A stretch of DNA of 64,000 nucleotides from M3007 sp964621185 (GTDB lineage Bacteria; Bacteroidota; Bacteroidia; Chitinophagales; Saprospiraceae), in NCBI GenBank assembly GCA_964621185.1, contig CAZULM010000007.1, forward strand, positions 1 to 64,000. The letters are read 5' to 3'. Under the pieces are notes generated by a model. The model searched no databases. It saw only the letters and a list, made by a program, of their open reading frames with translations, and was not told the origin of the DNA. The position numbers and the translations under genes were made by a program. This document shows, piece after piece, positions 23,219-31,256 of this stretch (the stretch's first letter is position 1; every line of letters starts with the position of its first letter).

Positions 23219-23252
23219 GGTGCGGGCTTGGCGGGGTTCACGTTCCCGAGTC

Positions 23253-23374
23253 CTTGCTTGTCATTCTGTAAGAATCCGTCCACGTTTAGTGCGCTGAAAG
23301 TACAGGTTCCGGCGGCAATTCGTGTTCCTTTTCCCTTTTTACGTGGACGGATTCTTCCGAGAAGGACAAGCAAG
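23253..23374. repeat. Inverted repeat B, copy 2, with loop in opposite orientation
   Basis: The left arm 23253-23285 is identical to copy 1. The right arm, 23341-23374, has several changes (ATTCTTCCGAGAAGGACAAG). The 55-nt loop aligns to the reverse complement of the copy 1 loop (AGTGCGC at its left end here, GCGCACT at the right end in copy 1; GGGAAA-type tract at the other end). Confidence 0.85.
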
Positions 23375-23429
23375 GGAGAAGTAACGTTAGAGTGGGTCAG
23401 TAAAGCAAAGGCATCGTTTAAGCGATAAC

Positions 23430-25712
23430 CTACACATTCAACCAATACACCACCTTCAACACAATCGCCTTGTTCTTGGGCGACAAAAAACCGACCCGCG
23501 CATTCGGTACAGCCTCGGCAAAAGAATTGTCGGTGTACACCAAAAACACGTCCGACACCGGGGCAAAGCGCCATTGCAGGCGGGCATTCACGTTGAAATT
23601 GTTGGCTTGGGTATTGTACTGAAAAAAGGCGCTGGCGAACAAATCGCGGCGAAACGACAGCTCGGCCCGCGGCCCGATCAGCCATATATTGGCCGAGGAA
23701 AACGGCGCCGGCTGCCGGATGCTGTTGTAGCTGAGCAGCATCGAGAAGATGCCCACAGGCTGCCAGCGGTAGGCCAGTCGACCTTCTATGCGGGTAATAT
23801 CACCCTTGAAAAAACTGCCGGCGATGAGGTTCCCTTCGCCTTGCCAGTTGTTGGTGGTGCCGGTGTCGTAGCTGACCCGGGCGCCCCAGTTGTTGTAGCC
23901 GCCTACTGGCAGCGGCTCGGTGCCGACTTTGTACAAGTTGGTGGGGTCGAATGGCTCAAAAAGAAAAACAAATTCATGGTAGCCCGCCGCTTCGAGGTAC
24001 GACAAATCTTTGAAACCAATCCCTGCCTCCAGTGACGCCGAGCGATCAGTCTCCTGGCCGTTGAGGTCAAAGGTGAGGTCTCCGTTGAGCCGGAGGTTGT
24101 ATTGGGTGACGTGTCTGGCTGCCCAGCCGGTTTTGGGGTAAAAGTTGAAGCCGATGCCAGGGAACAAGCTCTGCACCCCTGGGCGCGGCACAAAGCCCGC
24201 CTCCGCCGAGTAGGTGGAGTCGATGCGGTTGTAGCCGAATCGGGCATTGAAATAGCGGTCGCGGTAACCTAAGAAGCTGGCTAAGGTAGCGCCGCGTTTT
24301 TTGGCATCGGGCGAGAGGGAGCGGTGGTAATACCATTCGCCTTCCCAGCGGTTGTCTTTGGAATAGAGATTGTATTCGAGGCCCAGCACGCGGTTCCAGG
24401 GCTGCCAGCCTTCGCGCTGTTGTTCATTCAGCTTTTCCAGTAGGTTCTGTTTGTTGACAAATACCGCCCCGATGGTGCTGCGGCTGAACACTTTTTGCTG
24501 CACGGTGGCCACGGTGAAATTGGCTCCGGGCAGGGCGGAATTGTCGTCCCAATCGCGCTGCCGGGTCTGCATGTTCATCAGGCCGATGCGCAGGTTGTCG
24601 TTGACTTTACCGCTCAGGCGCGCGCCGGCGACGATGGGCACTTTTTCCAACTGGCCCTTTACGGGGTTGTAGGCCAACCCGATGCGGCGGGAGAAAAATG
24701 GCCGGGTATTGGGGAAGCCGAACATGGCGAACAGGTCGCGGTTTTCTAAGAAAAACTGCCTGGTTTCGGGAAAAAACAGTTCGAAACGGCTCAAGTTCGC
24801 TACCTGCCGGTCCACTTCCACCTGACTGAAATCGGGGTTCAGGGTCAGGTCGAGGTTCAGGCCGGAAGTGATGGCGATTTTGGCGTCGCCGCCCACGCTG
24901 CCGGTCCAGTCGCGCTTTTTTTCGCTCAGGTCGAGGGTGTTCGGATCGCGCACATAATCAATAGAATGCCCGGCGATGGCGTAGGGGATGAGGCTGATGT
25001 TGGGGCCGGGTTTGGGCGGCGGGGTGTCCCAGATAAGCCTGCCGGCAAAGGCCAGGCTGGTGGAGTTGTATTGAAACGGCACGGGGCCCCAGCTGCTCAC
25101 TTCGAAATCTTTCACCTTGGCGCGGATGAATTGCAGCTCCCAGGCGTTTTGGCCCGGGTTGACGGTGTAGCGCAGGGTTTTGAAAGGGATGGCCATTTCC
25201 ACTGTCCAGTGGTCATCGTAAGTCTGTACGGCGGAGTACCATTTGTTGTCCCACACCAGCGACATGTTCTCGCCGTTGTCGATCAGGCCTTCGCGCTGCA
25301 CGTTGAGGGGGCTCACGCTGAAGATAAACCCGTTGAGGCCGTCCTGGGCCGGGCCGAGCATGATGTTGAGCACATCGGTGGTGCCGCCGCCAAAGTCGCG
25401 GCGCAGGCTCTGTACGGTGTAGTCGGCGCGGTTCTGCCAGCAGATGCCGCCGACGTACAGGTTTTTGTCGTCGAAGGTGATGCGCACTTCGGTGGCCCAT
25501 TTGCTGTACGCGGTATCGTTTGGGAAAAGCAGCTTGAATTTACCGGCTACCTGGTCGGTTTGCCAATCGGCCTCATCCAGCACGCCGTCGAGTTTGATGG
25601 CTTCTGTGGCCTTTTTGGTGTGGATTTGATACGTTACGGCGTTGTTGTCCTGGGCGAAAAGGGAACAAGCGACAATAGAAAGCAAGGCGATTAAGTGACA
25701 GGTTTTGTTCAT
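23430..25712 (-). CDS. DUF5916 family outer-membrane protein with CBM9-like N-terminus
   Basis: This 760-residue exported protein has a signal peptide (LIALLSIVACSLFAQ). A carbohydrate-binding-module-9-like domain follows (KLDGVLDEADWQTDQV, ITFDDKNLYVGGICWQ, WTVEMAIPFKTLRY). The large DUF5916 region has many amphipathic strands (YNLRLNGDLTFDLNGQ, FRRDLFASAFFQYNTQ) and ends in IVLKVVYWLNV, consistent with a beta-barrel. LFFPETRQFFLENRDLFAMF is characteristic of this family. Function is unknown; the fold suggests surface glycan binding or transport. It converges on the DGR operon and is not obviously part of it. A hairpin (GCCCCGAAC/GTTCGGGGC, 25719-25747) overlaps a -7-like CAAAAGTA in its leader. 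Confidence 0.85.
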   Translation of the reverse strand: MNKTCHLIALLSIVACSLFAQDNNAVTYQIHTKKATEAIKLDGVLDEADWQTDQVAGKFKLLFPNDTAYSKWATEVRITFDDKNLYVGGICWQNRADYTVQSLRRDFGGGTTDVLNIMLGPAQDGLNGFIFSVSPLNVQREGLIDNGENMSLVWDNKWYSAVQTYDDHWTVEMAIPFKTLRYTVNPGQNAWELQFIRAKVKDFEVSSWGPVPFQYNSTSLAFAGRLIWDTPPPKPGPNISLIPYAIAGHSIDYVRDPNTLDLSEKKRDWTGSVGGDAKIAITSGLNLDLTLNPDFSQVEVDRQVANLSRFELFFPETRQFFLENRDLFAMFGFPNTRPFFSRRIGLAYNPVKGQLEKVPIVAGARLSGKVNDNLRIGLMNMQTRQRDWDDNSALPGANFTVATVQQKVFSRSTIGAVFVNKQNLLEKLNEQQREGWQPWNRVLGLEYNLYSKDNRWEGEWYYHRSLSPDAKKRGATLASFLGYRDRYFNARFGYNRIDSTYSAEAGFVPRPGVQSLFPGIGFNFYPKTGWAARHVTQYNLRLNGDLTFDLNGQETDRSASLEAGIGFKDLSYLEAAGYHEFVFLFEPFDPTNLYKVGTEPLPVGGYNNWGARVSYDTGTTNNWQGEGNLIAGSFFKGDITRIEGRLAYRWQPVGIFSMLLSYNSIRQPAPFSSANIWLIGPRAELSFRRDLFASAFFQYNTQANNFNVNARLQWRFAPVSDVFLVYTDNSFAEAVPNARVGFLSPKNKAIVLKVVYWLNV

Positions 25713-25852
25713 AGCGAGGCCCCGAACGGGCAGGTTTTGTTCGGGGCAAAAGTAGGGCTGACAGGGCTAAGGCTGGTAGGCGTTGGGGCTTGGAATGGGG
25801 GCGTTGGTCGGTTTGGGACTGGAGTGGCCTTGGTTTGAGCTGGAAAACGAAA

Positions 25853-26021
25853 AATGTCCAATGTCCAACACGGAATGACCAATGTCCAAGTGTGCGTAAC
25901 GCTTGGCCATGTCGCCAACAAGGGATAAAAACGGGAAGTGCCCAATGTCCAACGCGGAATGACCAAGCGTTATGAATCCTTGGAAATTGGACATTCCGTG
26001 TTGGACATTGGGCATTCAGGA
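25853..26021. repeat. Heptad arrays, units AATGTCC/AACACGG/AATGACC, in inverted pairs
   Basis: Units in register at 25853-25887 (AATGTCC twice, AACACGG, AATGACC, AATGTCC) recur at about 25936-25964 (AAGTGCC, AATGTCC, AACGCGG, AATGACC) and inverted at about 25980-26021. An AACGCTTGG/CCAAGCGTT pair sits in the middle. Confidence 0.8.
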
Positions 26022-26089
26022 CGAGAAAACCTCGGCCCAACATGGGCTAAATCGAAAGTATTGGATTTTACACAATAGCCATTGCAGAT

Positions 26090-26120
26090 TTGGATCAGGG
26101 AAAAATCATGCAGTACTTTT
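26090..26120 (+). promoter_or_regulatory. Bacteroidota promoter for the DUF4269 gene
   Basis: TTG at 26090-26092 and TACTTTTG at 26113-26120 with exactly 20 nt between them. It overlaps the in-frame ATG at 26108, which therefore cannot lie on the transcript. Translation should begin downstream at the GTG at 26153. Confidence 0.7.
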
Positions 26121-26152
26121 GCGGCGGTCAGAAAATCCCACTCCCTGCGATC

Positions 26153-26689
26153 GTGACAACATTCGAGAGCATCGATTACCTAAGCATCGGCAGTCCCAGG
26201 CAGCAACACGCCTACCATACGCTGAAAAAGCACCAGGTGCTGGCCCAGTTGCAGCCTTTCGACCCGCTGCTCGTTGGCACCATTCCCATCGAAATCGACA
26301 TCGAAAACAGCGACCTCGACATTATTTGTCATTGCGAAGACCTGGGCGGGTTTATGGATGCCGTGCGGGAAAAATTCGGAGATGCCGAGGGATTTACAAT
26401 ATCCAAAATTGACGCTGGGGCGGCACTGGCCGTAATAGCGAATTTTCAATTGGACAACTTTGACATTGAAATTTTCGGCCAAAACACCCCCACCCGGCAA
26501 CAAAACGCCTACCGGCACATGCTGGTCGAACACAGGTTGTTGCAACAGCACGGTGAACCATTCCGGCAAAAAATCATCGAACTGAAACGGCAGGGATACA
26601 AGACCGAGCCGGCATTCGCGCTGCTGTTGGGGCTGGAAGGCGACCCGTACCAGGGGCTGCTGGATTTGGATGGTGGCTTCCCTCCATGA
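26153..26689 (+). CDS. DUF4269 family protein (nucleotidyltransferase-like)
   Basis: This 178-residue protein is counted from GTG 26153, chosen because the promoter covers the earlier ATG and because FESIDYLSIGSPRQQHAY is where DUF4269 proteins normally start. LVGTIPIEIDIENSDLDIIC has the paired-acid pattern of the nucleotidyltransferase fold. The remainder contains DNFDIEIFGQNTPTRQQNAYRHM and ends EPAFALLLGL. DUF4269 is common in Bacteroidota; its substrate is unknown, and a role in modifying RNA or small molecules is only a guess from the fold. It lies upstream of serC on the same strand with about 110 bp between. Confidence 0.75.
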   Translation: MTTFESIDYLSIGSPRQQHAYHTLKKHQVLAQLQPFDPLLVGTIPIEIDIENSDLDIICHCEDLGGFMDAVREKFGDAEGFTISKIDAGAALAVIANFQLDNFDIEIFGQNTPTRQQNAYRHMLVEHRLLQQHGEPFRQKIIELKRQGYKTEPAFALLLGLEGDPYQGLLDLDGGFPP

Positions 26690-26800
26690 TTTGCCTTCAA
26701 ATCAAGGGATATTGGTTGAATGCAACAAAACGGCACTAAAAAATCCGCATAACCCAATACTTTTGCCCAACTTTTCATCCCACGCACCGTTACCCGTTTT

Positions 26801-27877
26801 ATGAAAAAACACAATTTCTCCGCTGGCCCCGCCATTTTGCCGGCCTCTGTCATCAAAGAAGCTGCCCGCGCCGTAGCCAACTACAACGGCATGGGCCTGA
26901 GTCTGCTGGAGCTATCGCACCGCGGCCCCGAATTCACGGCCATCCTCGAAGAAGCCAATGCGCTCATGCGCGAGATCATCGGGCTGCCCGACAACTACAA
27001 GGTGATCTGGCTCACGGGCGGCGCCAGCACCCAGTTTTTCATGGCGCCCTTTAACCTCCTGAACGAGGGCGAAACCGCCGCTTATGCCGACACCGGCGTG
27101 TGGGCCAGCAAGGCCATCAAAGAAGCCAAGCATTTCGGCAAAGTGGAAGTGCTTTGCTCCTCCAAAGCAGAGAACTACAACCATATTCCCAAAGGGTACA
27201 AAATCCCAAAAACGGCCAAATACCTGCACCTTACCAGCAACAACACCATCTACGGCACACAGCTGCACAAATTCCCCAAGTCGCCTGTGCCGCTGGTCTG
27301 CGATATGTCCTCCGATTTCCTCAGCCGCCCGTTTGATCCCACGCCGTTCGGCCTGATATACGCCGGCGCGCAAAAAAACCTGGGCCCGGCAGGCGTCACG
27401 GTGGTCATCGTGCGGGAAGACATGCTCGGCACCGTCACGCGGAACATGCCTTCCATGCTCGATTACCGCACTTTTATCAAGGAAAACTCCCTGTACAACA
27501 CGCCTCCGGTGTTTCCCATCTATGTGGCCATGCTGACCTTGCGCTGGATCAAAAAAAGCGGCGGGCTCAAAGCCATGCAGCGCAAAGCCAAAGCCAAGGG
27601 AGCGCTCCTGTACGACGAGATAGACCGCAACCCGCTGTTCAAAGGCACCGTGGCCAAAGAAGACCGCTCGCTGATGAACCCCTGCTTTGTCATGGAAGAA
27701 AAATACGCCCACCTCGAAGAAGAATTTATGAAGGTGTGCAAGGCCAACGGCATGGTGGGCCTCAAAGGCCACCGATCTGTGGGCGGCTTCCGCGCCAGCA
27801 TGTACAATGCCATGCCCAAATCGAGCGTGGCAGCGCTGGTGGGGCTGATGCGGGAATTTGCACAAAAAAATGGGTGA
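26801..27877 (+). CDS. serC: Phosphoserine aminotransferase
   Basis: This 358-residue PLP enzyme converts 3-phosphohydroxypyruvate to phosphoserine in serine synthesis, and also works in the pyridoxal pathway in some species. Motifs: KKHNFSAGPAILPASV at the start, LTGGASTQFFMAPFNL, and the PLP-lysine region IYAGAQKNLGPAGVTVVIV (Lys about residue 197). RNMPSMLDYRTF and GHRSVGGFRASMYNAM near the C-terminus bind the phosphate. Length is normal. TACTTTTG at 26758-26765 is a -7 match, though without a clear -33 element. Confidence 0.95.
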   Translation: MKKHNFSAGPAILPASVIKEAARAVANYNGMGLSLLELSHRGPEFTAILEEANALMREIIGLPDNYKVIWLTGGASTQFFMAPFNLLNEGETAAYADTGVWASKAIKEAKHFGKVEVLCSSKAENYNHIPKGYKIPKTAKYLHLTSNNTIYGTQLHKFPKSPVPLVCDMSSDFLSRPFDPTPFGLIYAGAQKNLGPAGVTVVIVREDMLGTVTRNMPSMLDYRTFIKENSLYNTPPVFPIYVAMLTLRWIKKSGGLKAMQRKAKAKGALLYDEIDRNPLFKGTVAKEDRSLMNPCFVMEEKYAHLEEEFMKVCKANGMVGLKGHRSVGGFRASMYNAMPKSSVAALVGLMREFAQKNG

Positions 27878-27880
27878 GTT

Positions 27881-28246
27881 TCAATGGCCTCCGGGCTGGG
27901 GTTCACAAATGCTGGGGTTCGGGGTAGGTGGCCAATCTTTCTCCTCCATTTTATTACAGTCAGCGTTTTTGAACGCCAGCACCGAGGTGCCGTTAGATAC
28001 CTCCTCTTTTTCTAAAATGGGCTGAGTAGCCAGGTAGATTTTAGTCATGCCTGTGTTGTCGATCGGCTTTACCATAACCAATGAAGTCACAGGTGTCCCA
28101 TCCACGGTAAAGTTAGGCATGGCATATACCCCTCCTTCCAAACAGTGTGCCCTAGTCAAGGCAAGCACACTGCCCTCATACCCGTTCAGTACATACAGCG
28201 TTTGGTCGAATGGATTGTAAAACCCGATCAGGTCTTTGGTAGGGTG
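27881..28246 (-). pseudogene. 3' remnant of an uncharacterised gene, 5' end replaced by a repeat element
   Basis: An open minus-strand frame encodes TKDLIGFYNPFDQTLYVLNG, TRAHCLEGGVYAMPNFTVDG, LVMVKPIDNTGMTKIYLATQ and a proline-rich end. This looks like real secreted or cell-surface protein sequence, but I do not recognise a family. Its only upstream starts lie inside the heptad array of the composite element, where the frame reads as a low-complexity RTPHSAL repeat. The simplest reading is that the element arrived and removed or displaced the true 5' end. It could also be a small intact gene using an array-derived start. Its stop is 3 bp from the serC stop, tail to tail. Confidence 0.4.
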
Positions 28247-28443
28247 CGGAATGCGGAATGCGGAGTGCGGAGTGCGGAGTGCGGAGTGCGGAGTGCGGAA
28301 TGGGCTCATCATTTTGGGTGGGGTTTGGCATCCTTCTTCGGCAGGTTAGGCCAAGCGTGCCGAAGAAGGATGCCAAAAGAATTACCATTGCTGTGCATAT
28401 TCCGCACTCCGCACTCCGCACTCCGCACTCCGCACTCCGCACT
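28247..28443. repeat. Composite inverted element: heptad arrays around a perfect 20-bp hairpin
   Basis: GGAATGC/GGAGTGC units (about 28247-28301) and inverted ACTCCGC/ATTCCGC units (28400-28443) enclose a core. The core has a perfect hairpin: TTTGGCATCCTTCTTCGGCA against TGCCGAAGAAGGATGCCAAA, with a loop GGTTAGGCCAAGCG. The right array ends 2 bp from the stop codon of the HtrA-like gene. The core is homologous to that at 3.6 kb. Confidence 0.9.
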
Positions 28444-28444
28444 C

Positions 28445-29467
28445 CTACCGAAGCTCTCCCGGCACCACCTCCACGCTCTTCAAGGCCCCGTCGCGCAGCA
28501 GCCACACCGATATTTTCCGCCCAATACTCTCCTCGTTGAGTGTTTTGTGCAGCAGGTCGATAGAGTCCACGGGCTTGCCCTCGAACTGCACCAGCACGTC
28601 GCCGGGCTGGATGCCGGCCAGTTGCGCGGGCCCGCCCGATTCCACGGTTTGTATCTGGATGCCGCCTTTGGTGGCGATTTCTAAGGCGTTCAGCCATTTT
28701 GGCGGCAGCGGCACGGCTTGCGCGCCGATACCGATATAGCCGCGGCGCACACGGCCTTCGAGGATGAGTTTGCCGACGACAAATTTGGCGAGGTTGGAAG
28801 CCACGGCAAAGCAGAGCCCTTGAGCGGGCAGTATCACGGCAGTATTTACCCCGATCACGCGCCCGTGCGAATCGACTAAGGGCCCGCCGCTGTTGCCGGG
28901 GTTAAGGGCGGCGTCGGTTTGGATCACGTCGTCGATCAGGCGGCCATTCTGGCTGCGCAAGCTGCGACCGAGCGCGCTCACCACGCCGGCCGTGACGGAA
29001 TACTGGAATCCGAAAGGATTGCCGATGGCGATGGCGATTTGCCCAACCTGGAGTTTATCGCTTTCGCCAAAAGCCATAGTGGCTAAGTTTTCGCCTTCAA
29101 TTTTTAGTACGGCAATGTCTGTCGCAGGGTCGTCGCCCAGCGTATGTGCCAGAAATGTGCGGCCATCGGGCAAGCTGGCTTCCACCCGGCTGGCGCCGTT
29201 CACGACGTGACTATTTGTCACCACATAGCCGTCGCTGCTGATGATAAAGCCGCTGCCCGAGCCAGCCGGGGTGTTGGGTTGCTGGGCATTGCGCGCGTTG
29301 TTGGGTTTTGTGACGTTCAAGTGCACCACAGCATTGCTTACGGTGCGCGCCACACGGGTCACGGTTTGGGAATAGGCGTCGAGGAGGCTGTCGTCGTGTT
29401 CGGAAGCGTGGCGGACGGCAGGTGGCGCTTGGCCAGTGGCACTGGCGGTGGCCAGGAAATCAAGCAT
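28445..29467 (-). CDS. HtrA/DegP-like S1C serine protease with PDZ domain, no signal peptide
   Basis: This 340-residue protease has a trypsin-like domain with His in VVTNSHVVNG, Asp in DPATDIAVLKI and Ser in ALNPGNSGGPLVDS. One C-terminal PDZ domain follows (RRGYIGIGAQAV, GGPAQLAGIQPGDVLVQFEG). Most HtrA proteins are exported, but here the N-terminus (MLDFLATASATGQAPPAVRH) has no convincing signal peptide or membrane anchor, and no in-frame upstream ATG adds one. It may be a cytosolic protease. The gene follows (on the minus strand) a block of small uncharacterised genes, and a heptad array abuts its stop. The exact role is unknown; protein quality control or processing of a partner is possible. 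Confidence 0.85.
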   Translation of the reverse strand: MLDFLATASATGQAPPAVRHASEHDDSLLDAYSQTVTRVARTVSNAVVHLNVTKPNNARNAQQPNTPAGSGSGFIISSDGYVVTNSHVVNGASRVEASLPDGRTFLAHTLGDDPATDIAVLKIEGENLATMAFGESDKLQVGQIAIAIGNPFGFQYSVTAGVVSALGRSLRSQNGRLIDDVIQTDAALNPGNSGGPLVDSHGRVIGVNTAVILPAQGLCFAVASNLAKFVVGKLILEGRVRRGYIGIGAQAVPLPPKWLNALEIATKGGIQIQTVESGGPAQLAGIQPGDVLVQFEGKPVDSIDLLHKTLNEESIGRKISVWLLRDGALKSVEVVPGELR

Positions 29468-29579
29468 AGTTTTACCTTTTTGAGAAATGAGCGACCAGGG
29501 CGGGATGCTTTCAAGGCTGGTCAGGCGAGAATTGTGCCAAGTGCGGGCAGGGCGACAGAATGGCAGCCCATTTTTTCCG

Positions 29580-30032
29580 TCAGCCCTGTTCGCTCATGCC
29601 CACTGGCAGATCGCGCTCCCTATTGCTGTCCAGGGAATGGCGGAGGGTCACGGTAACTGCTGCACTCGATTCGACGTTACAGGGATAATGGCCCTTTTTT
29701 ACCACAAAATCCTTGAGGTTAAGCGCTTTTAATAAAGCAGGAGAAAGCCGTGTGGGAACGTCAACCCTGAAAAATCCTGTGCCAAAAAAGTACTCAAATG
29801 TAAGCGGCTGCATGGCTTGGGCGGGGAATGTCAGCTTCAAACAGCATGGGGGGGATGTGGTTATGATGGCCTTTGCCGCCCTGGCGCTTTTGGGCCTGTA
29901 ATTTTTCCATGCCTCGAAATCGAGCAGGCGCGCCTCGCAGATGCCGAAGCGTGCGCAACGCGCACGCGGGCTGCCAAGCACGATTTCGGCAAACACTTGC
30001 CTGATGCTGCTATCGGGTTCCTGGCTTTTCAT
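29580..30032 (-). CDS. Hypothetical protein with RCARFGIC motif
   Basis: This 150-residue protein is not recognised. It has a short Cys motif (RARCARFGICEARLL), a second cysteine pair (TTSPPCCLKLTF), and a beta-prone C-terminal half (FFRVDVPTRLSPALLKALNL, YPCNVESSAAVTVTL). No signal peptide is present. The start at 30032 lies 7 bp past the stop of the 395-residue gene upstream on the same strand, so both are probably one transcript. The HtrA-like gene follows 112 bp downstream. Confidence 0.5.
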   Translation of the reverse strand: MKSQEPDSSIRQVFAEIVLGSPRARCARFGICEARLLDFEAWKNYRPKSARAAKAIITTSPPCCLKLTFPAQAMQPLTFEYFFGTGFFRVDVPTRLSPALLKALNLKDFVVKKGHYPCNVESSAAVTVTLRHSLDSNRERDLPVGMSEQG

Positions 30033-30039
30033 AGGCTGT

Positions 30040-31227
30040 TCAGTTTTCAGGGAGCCCGTACAACAAGTCTTTCAATTTGGAGCCTTTCAGCTCGGTAAGC
30101 TTATAGGAGTTGTTGAACTTGTCGATGGAGGAGTCGATATCTTTTTTCAAATCGGAAAAAGATGCCGGGATCTGCCCGGCGCAGACGCTCTCGTTTTGGT
30201 AATTGGAGACGATCACGTTGAACTTGCGGTAATACTTCTCCCCGTCATTGACAAAAACGGAATATTTGTCCATATAGTCGAGCAGCCGGTTCATAGAAAA
30301 CTCGAGGTTTACCTGCTGCTTCATTGAAACTTTTGATTTGACCGGGTCTGTCGCGTTGGCCCCTATTTCCTTGAAAGTTTTGTCGATAGCGTCCATCACA
30401 GCGTCCCAATCGTCGTTTTTGCGGCATTTGTCCAATTGGACCAGATAGTTGATCGGTTTGGTGTATTCTGTGAACAAAGCCAGGCAATCGTCTTTAAGCG
30501 ACTGGTTGTTGTTTTTCAGGAATTCGGTCTCGTAATAAATGGTGTTCAAATCGGCGTTCATCCGCACCGTGAAGTCCATGATGCAGGCGATTTGGTCGAA
30601 CTCCTTTTCCTTTTGGGCGTTGTCGCCCTCGGCAAGGAGCGTGGTGACAATGGAGAAAGTGGCAGAGAGCAGAGGGTTGCCCTGAAACAGGGCGGGCAGG
30701 CGCACCCCTCCGCCCTTTTTTTTCAGGCGCTCTTCCACCATTGCCCTGTTTTGTTGGAAGGCTGGGTAGTTATTGGGGTTCGACAAGGCGTTGATCTGCT
30801 GAAAAGTCTGAATGCTCGAAAAGTGATGGTCGAGTGAAAGCACTTTTTCGTACAGCAGCTTGATGAGCTCCAGCCCTTTGGTGTACCGCAAGCGCAGCAA
30901 TTGCAGTTGAAAGTTCTCCTCCTCGACGCGCAAGGCCTCCAGGATTCGCAGTTTCTCTTCCAGCGCTTCCACGTAGGAGGGTTCGCCCGGCAGCGGCACC
31001 TTACGGATGATGATCAGGTCGAGCTCATTCAGGCGATGTTCCTGCTTTAGGAGCCATTGTTGGCGGCTTTCGTACAGCTTTTGTATCAGCTCACCCGTCT
31101 GGGTCACCAATTGGGCCAAAGAGGTAGTGTCGTACAGTGCTGTTTTGGCGTTTCCGACCTGCGGGGCGCTTAGAAGCGCCGCAGCGGCAACAAGCGCACT
31201 GTACATATATGCAAGCATCTTTTTCAT
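30040..31227 (-). CDS. Secreted helical protein, function unknown
   Basis: This 395-residue protein has a signal peptide (MKKMLAYMYSALVAAAALLS, cleavage near residue 26-28). It is otherwise almost entirely helical and charged, with coiled-coil-like stretches (LIQKLYESRQQWLLKQEHRL, KLRILEALRVEEENFQLQLL). Two cysteine-containing segments (CIMDFTVRMN, QLDKCRKNDDWD) could be disulfide-linked. I recognise no family. It is the first of a tight pair with the 150-residue gene and follows a 145-residue secreted protein gene on the same strand. Together with the HTTM gene it may form one envelope locus. Confidence 0.6.
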   Translation of the reverse strand: MKKMLAYMYSALVAAAALLSAPQVGNAKTALYDTTSLAQLVTQTGELIQKLYESRQQWLLKQEHRLNELDLIIIRKVPLPGEPSYVEALEEKLRILEALRVEEENFQLQLLRLRYTKGLELIKLLYEKVLSLDHHFSSIQTFQQINALSNPNNYPAFQQNRAMVEERLKKKGGGVRLPALFQGNPLLSATFSIVTTLLAEGDNAQKEKEFDQIACIMDFTVRMNADLNTIYYETEFLKNNNQSLKDDCLALFTEYTKPINYLVQLDKCRKNDDWDAVMDAIDKTFKEIGANATDPVKSKVSMKQQVNLEFSMNRLLDYMDKYSVFVNDGEKYYRKFNVIVSNYQNESVCAGQIPASFSDLKKDIDSSIDKFNNSYKLTELKGSKLKDLLYGLPEN

Positions 31228-31256
31228 TGCTATAAGATTTTGTGGCCAAGCAAGCT

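Larger units (their letters stand above)
25713..26152. other. Intergenic region with heptad arrays
   Basis: No gene is seen in the first 380 bp; the open frames there are read from the repeats. It holds three heptad segments and the DUF4269 promoter. Confidence 0.6.
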
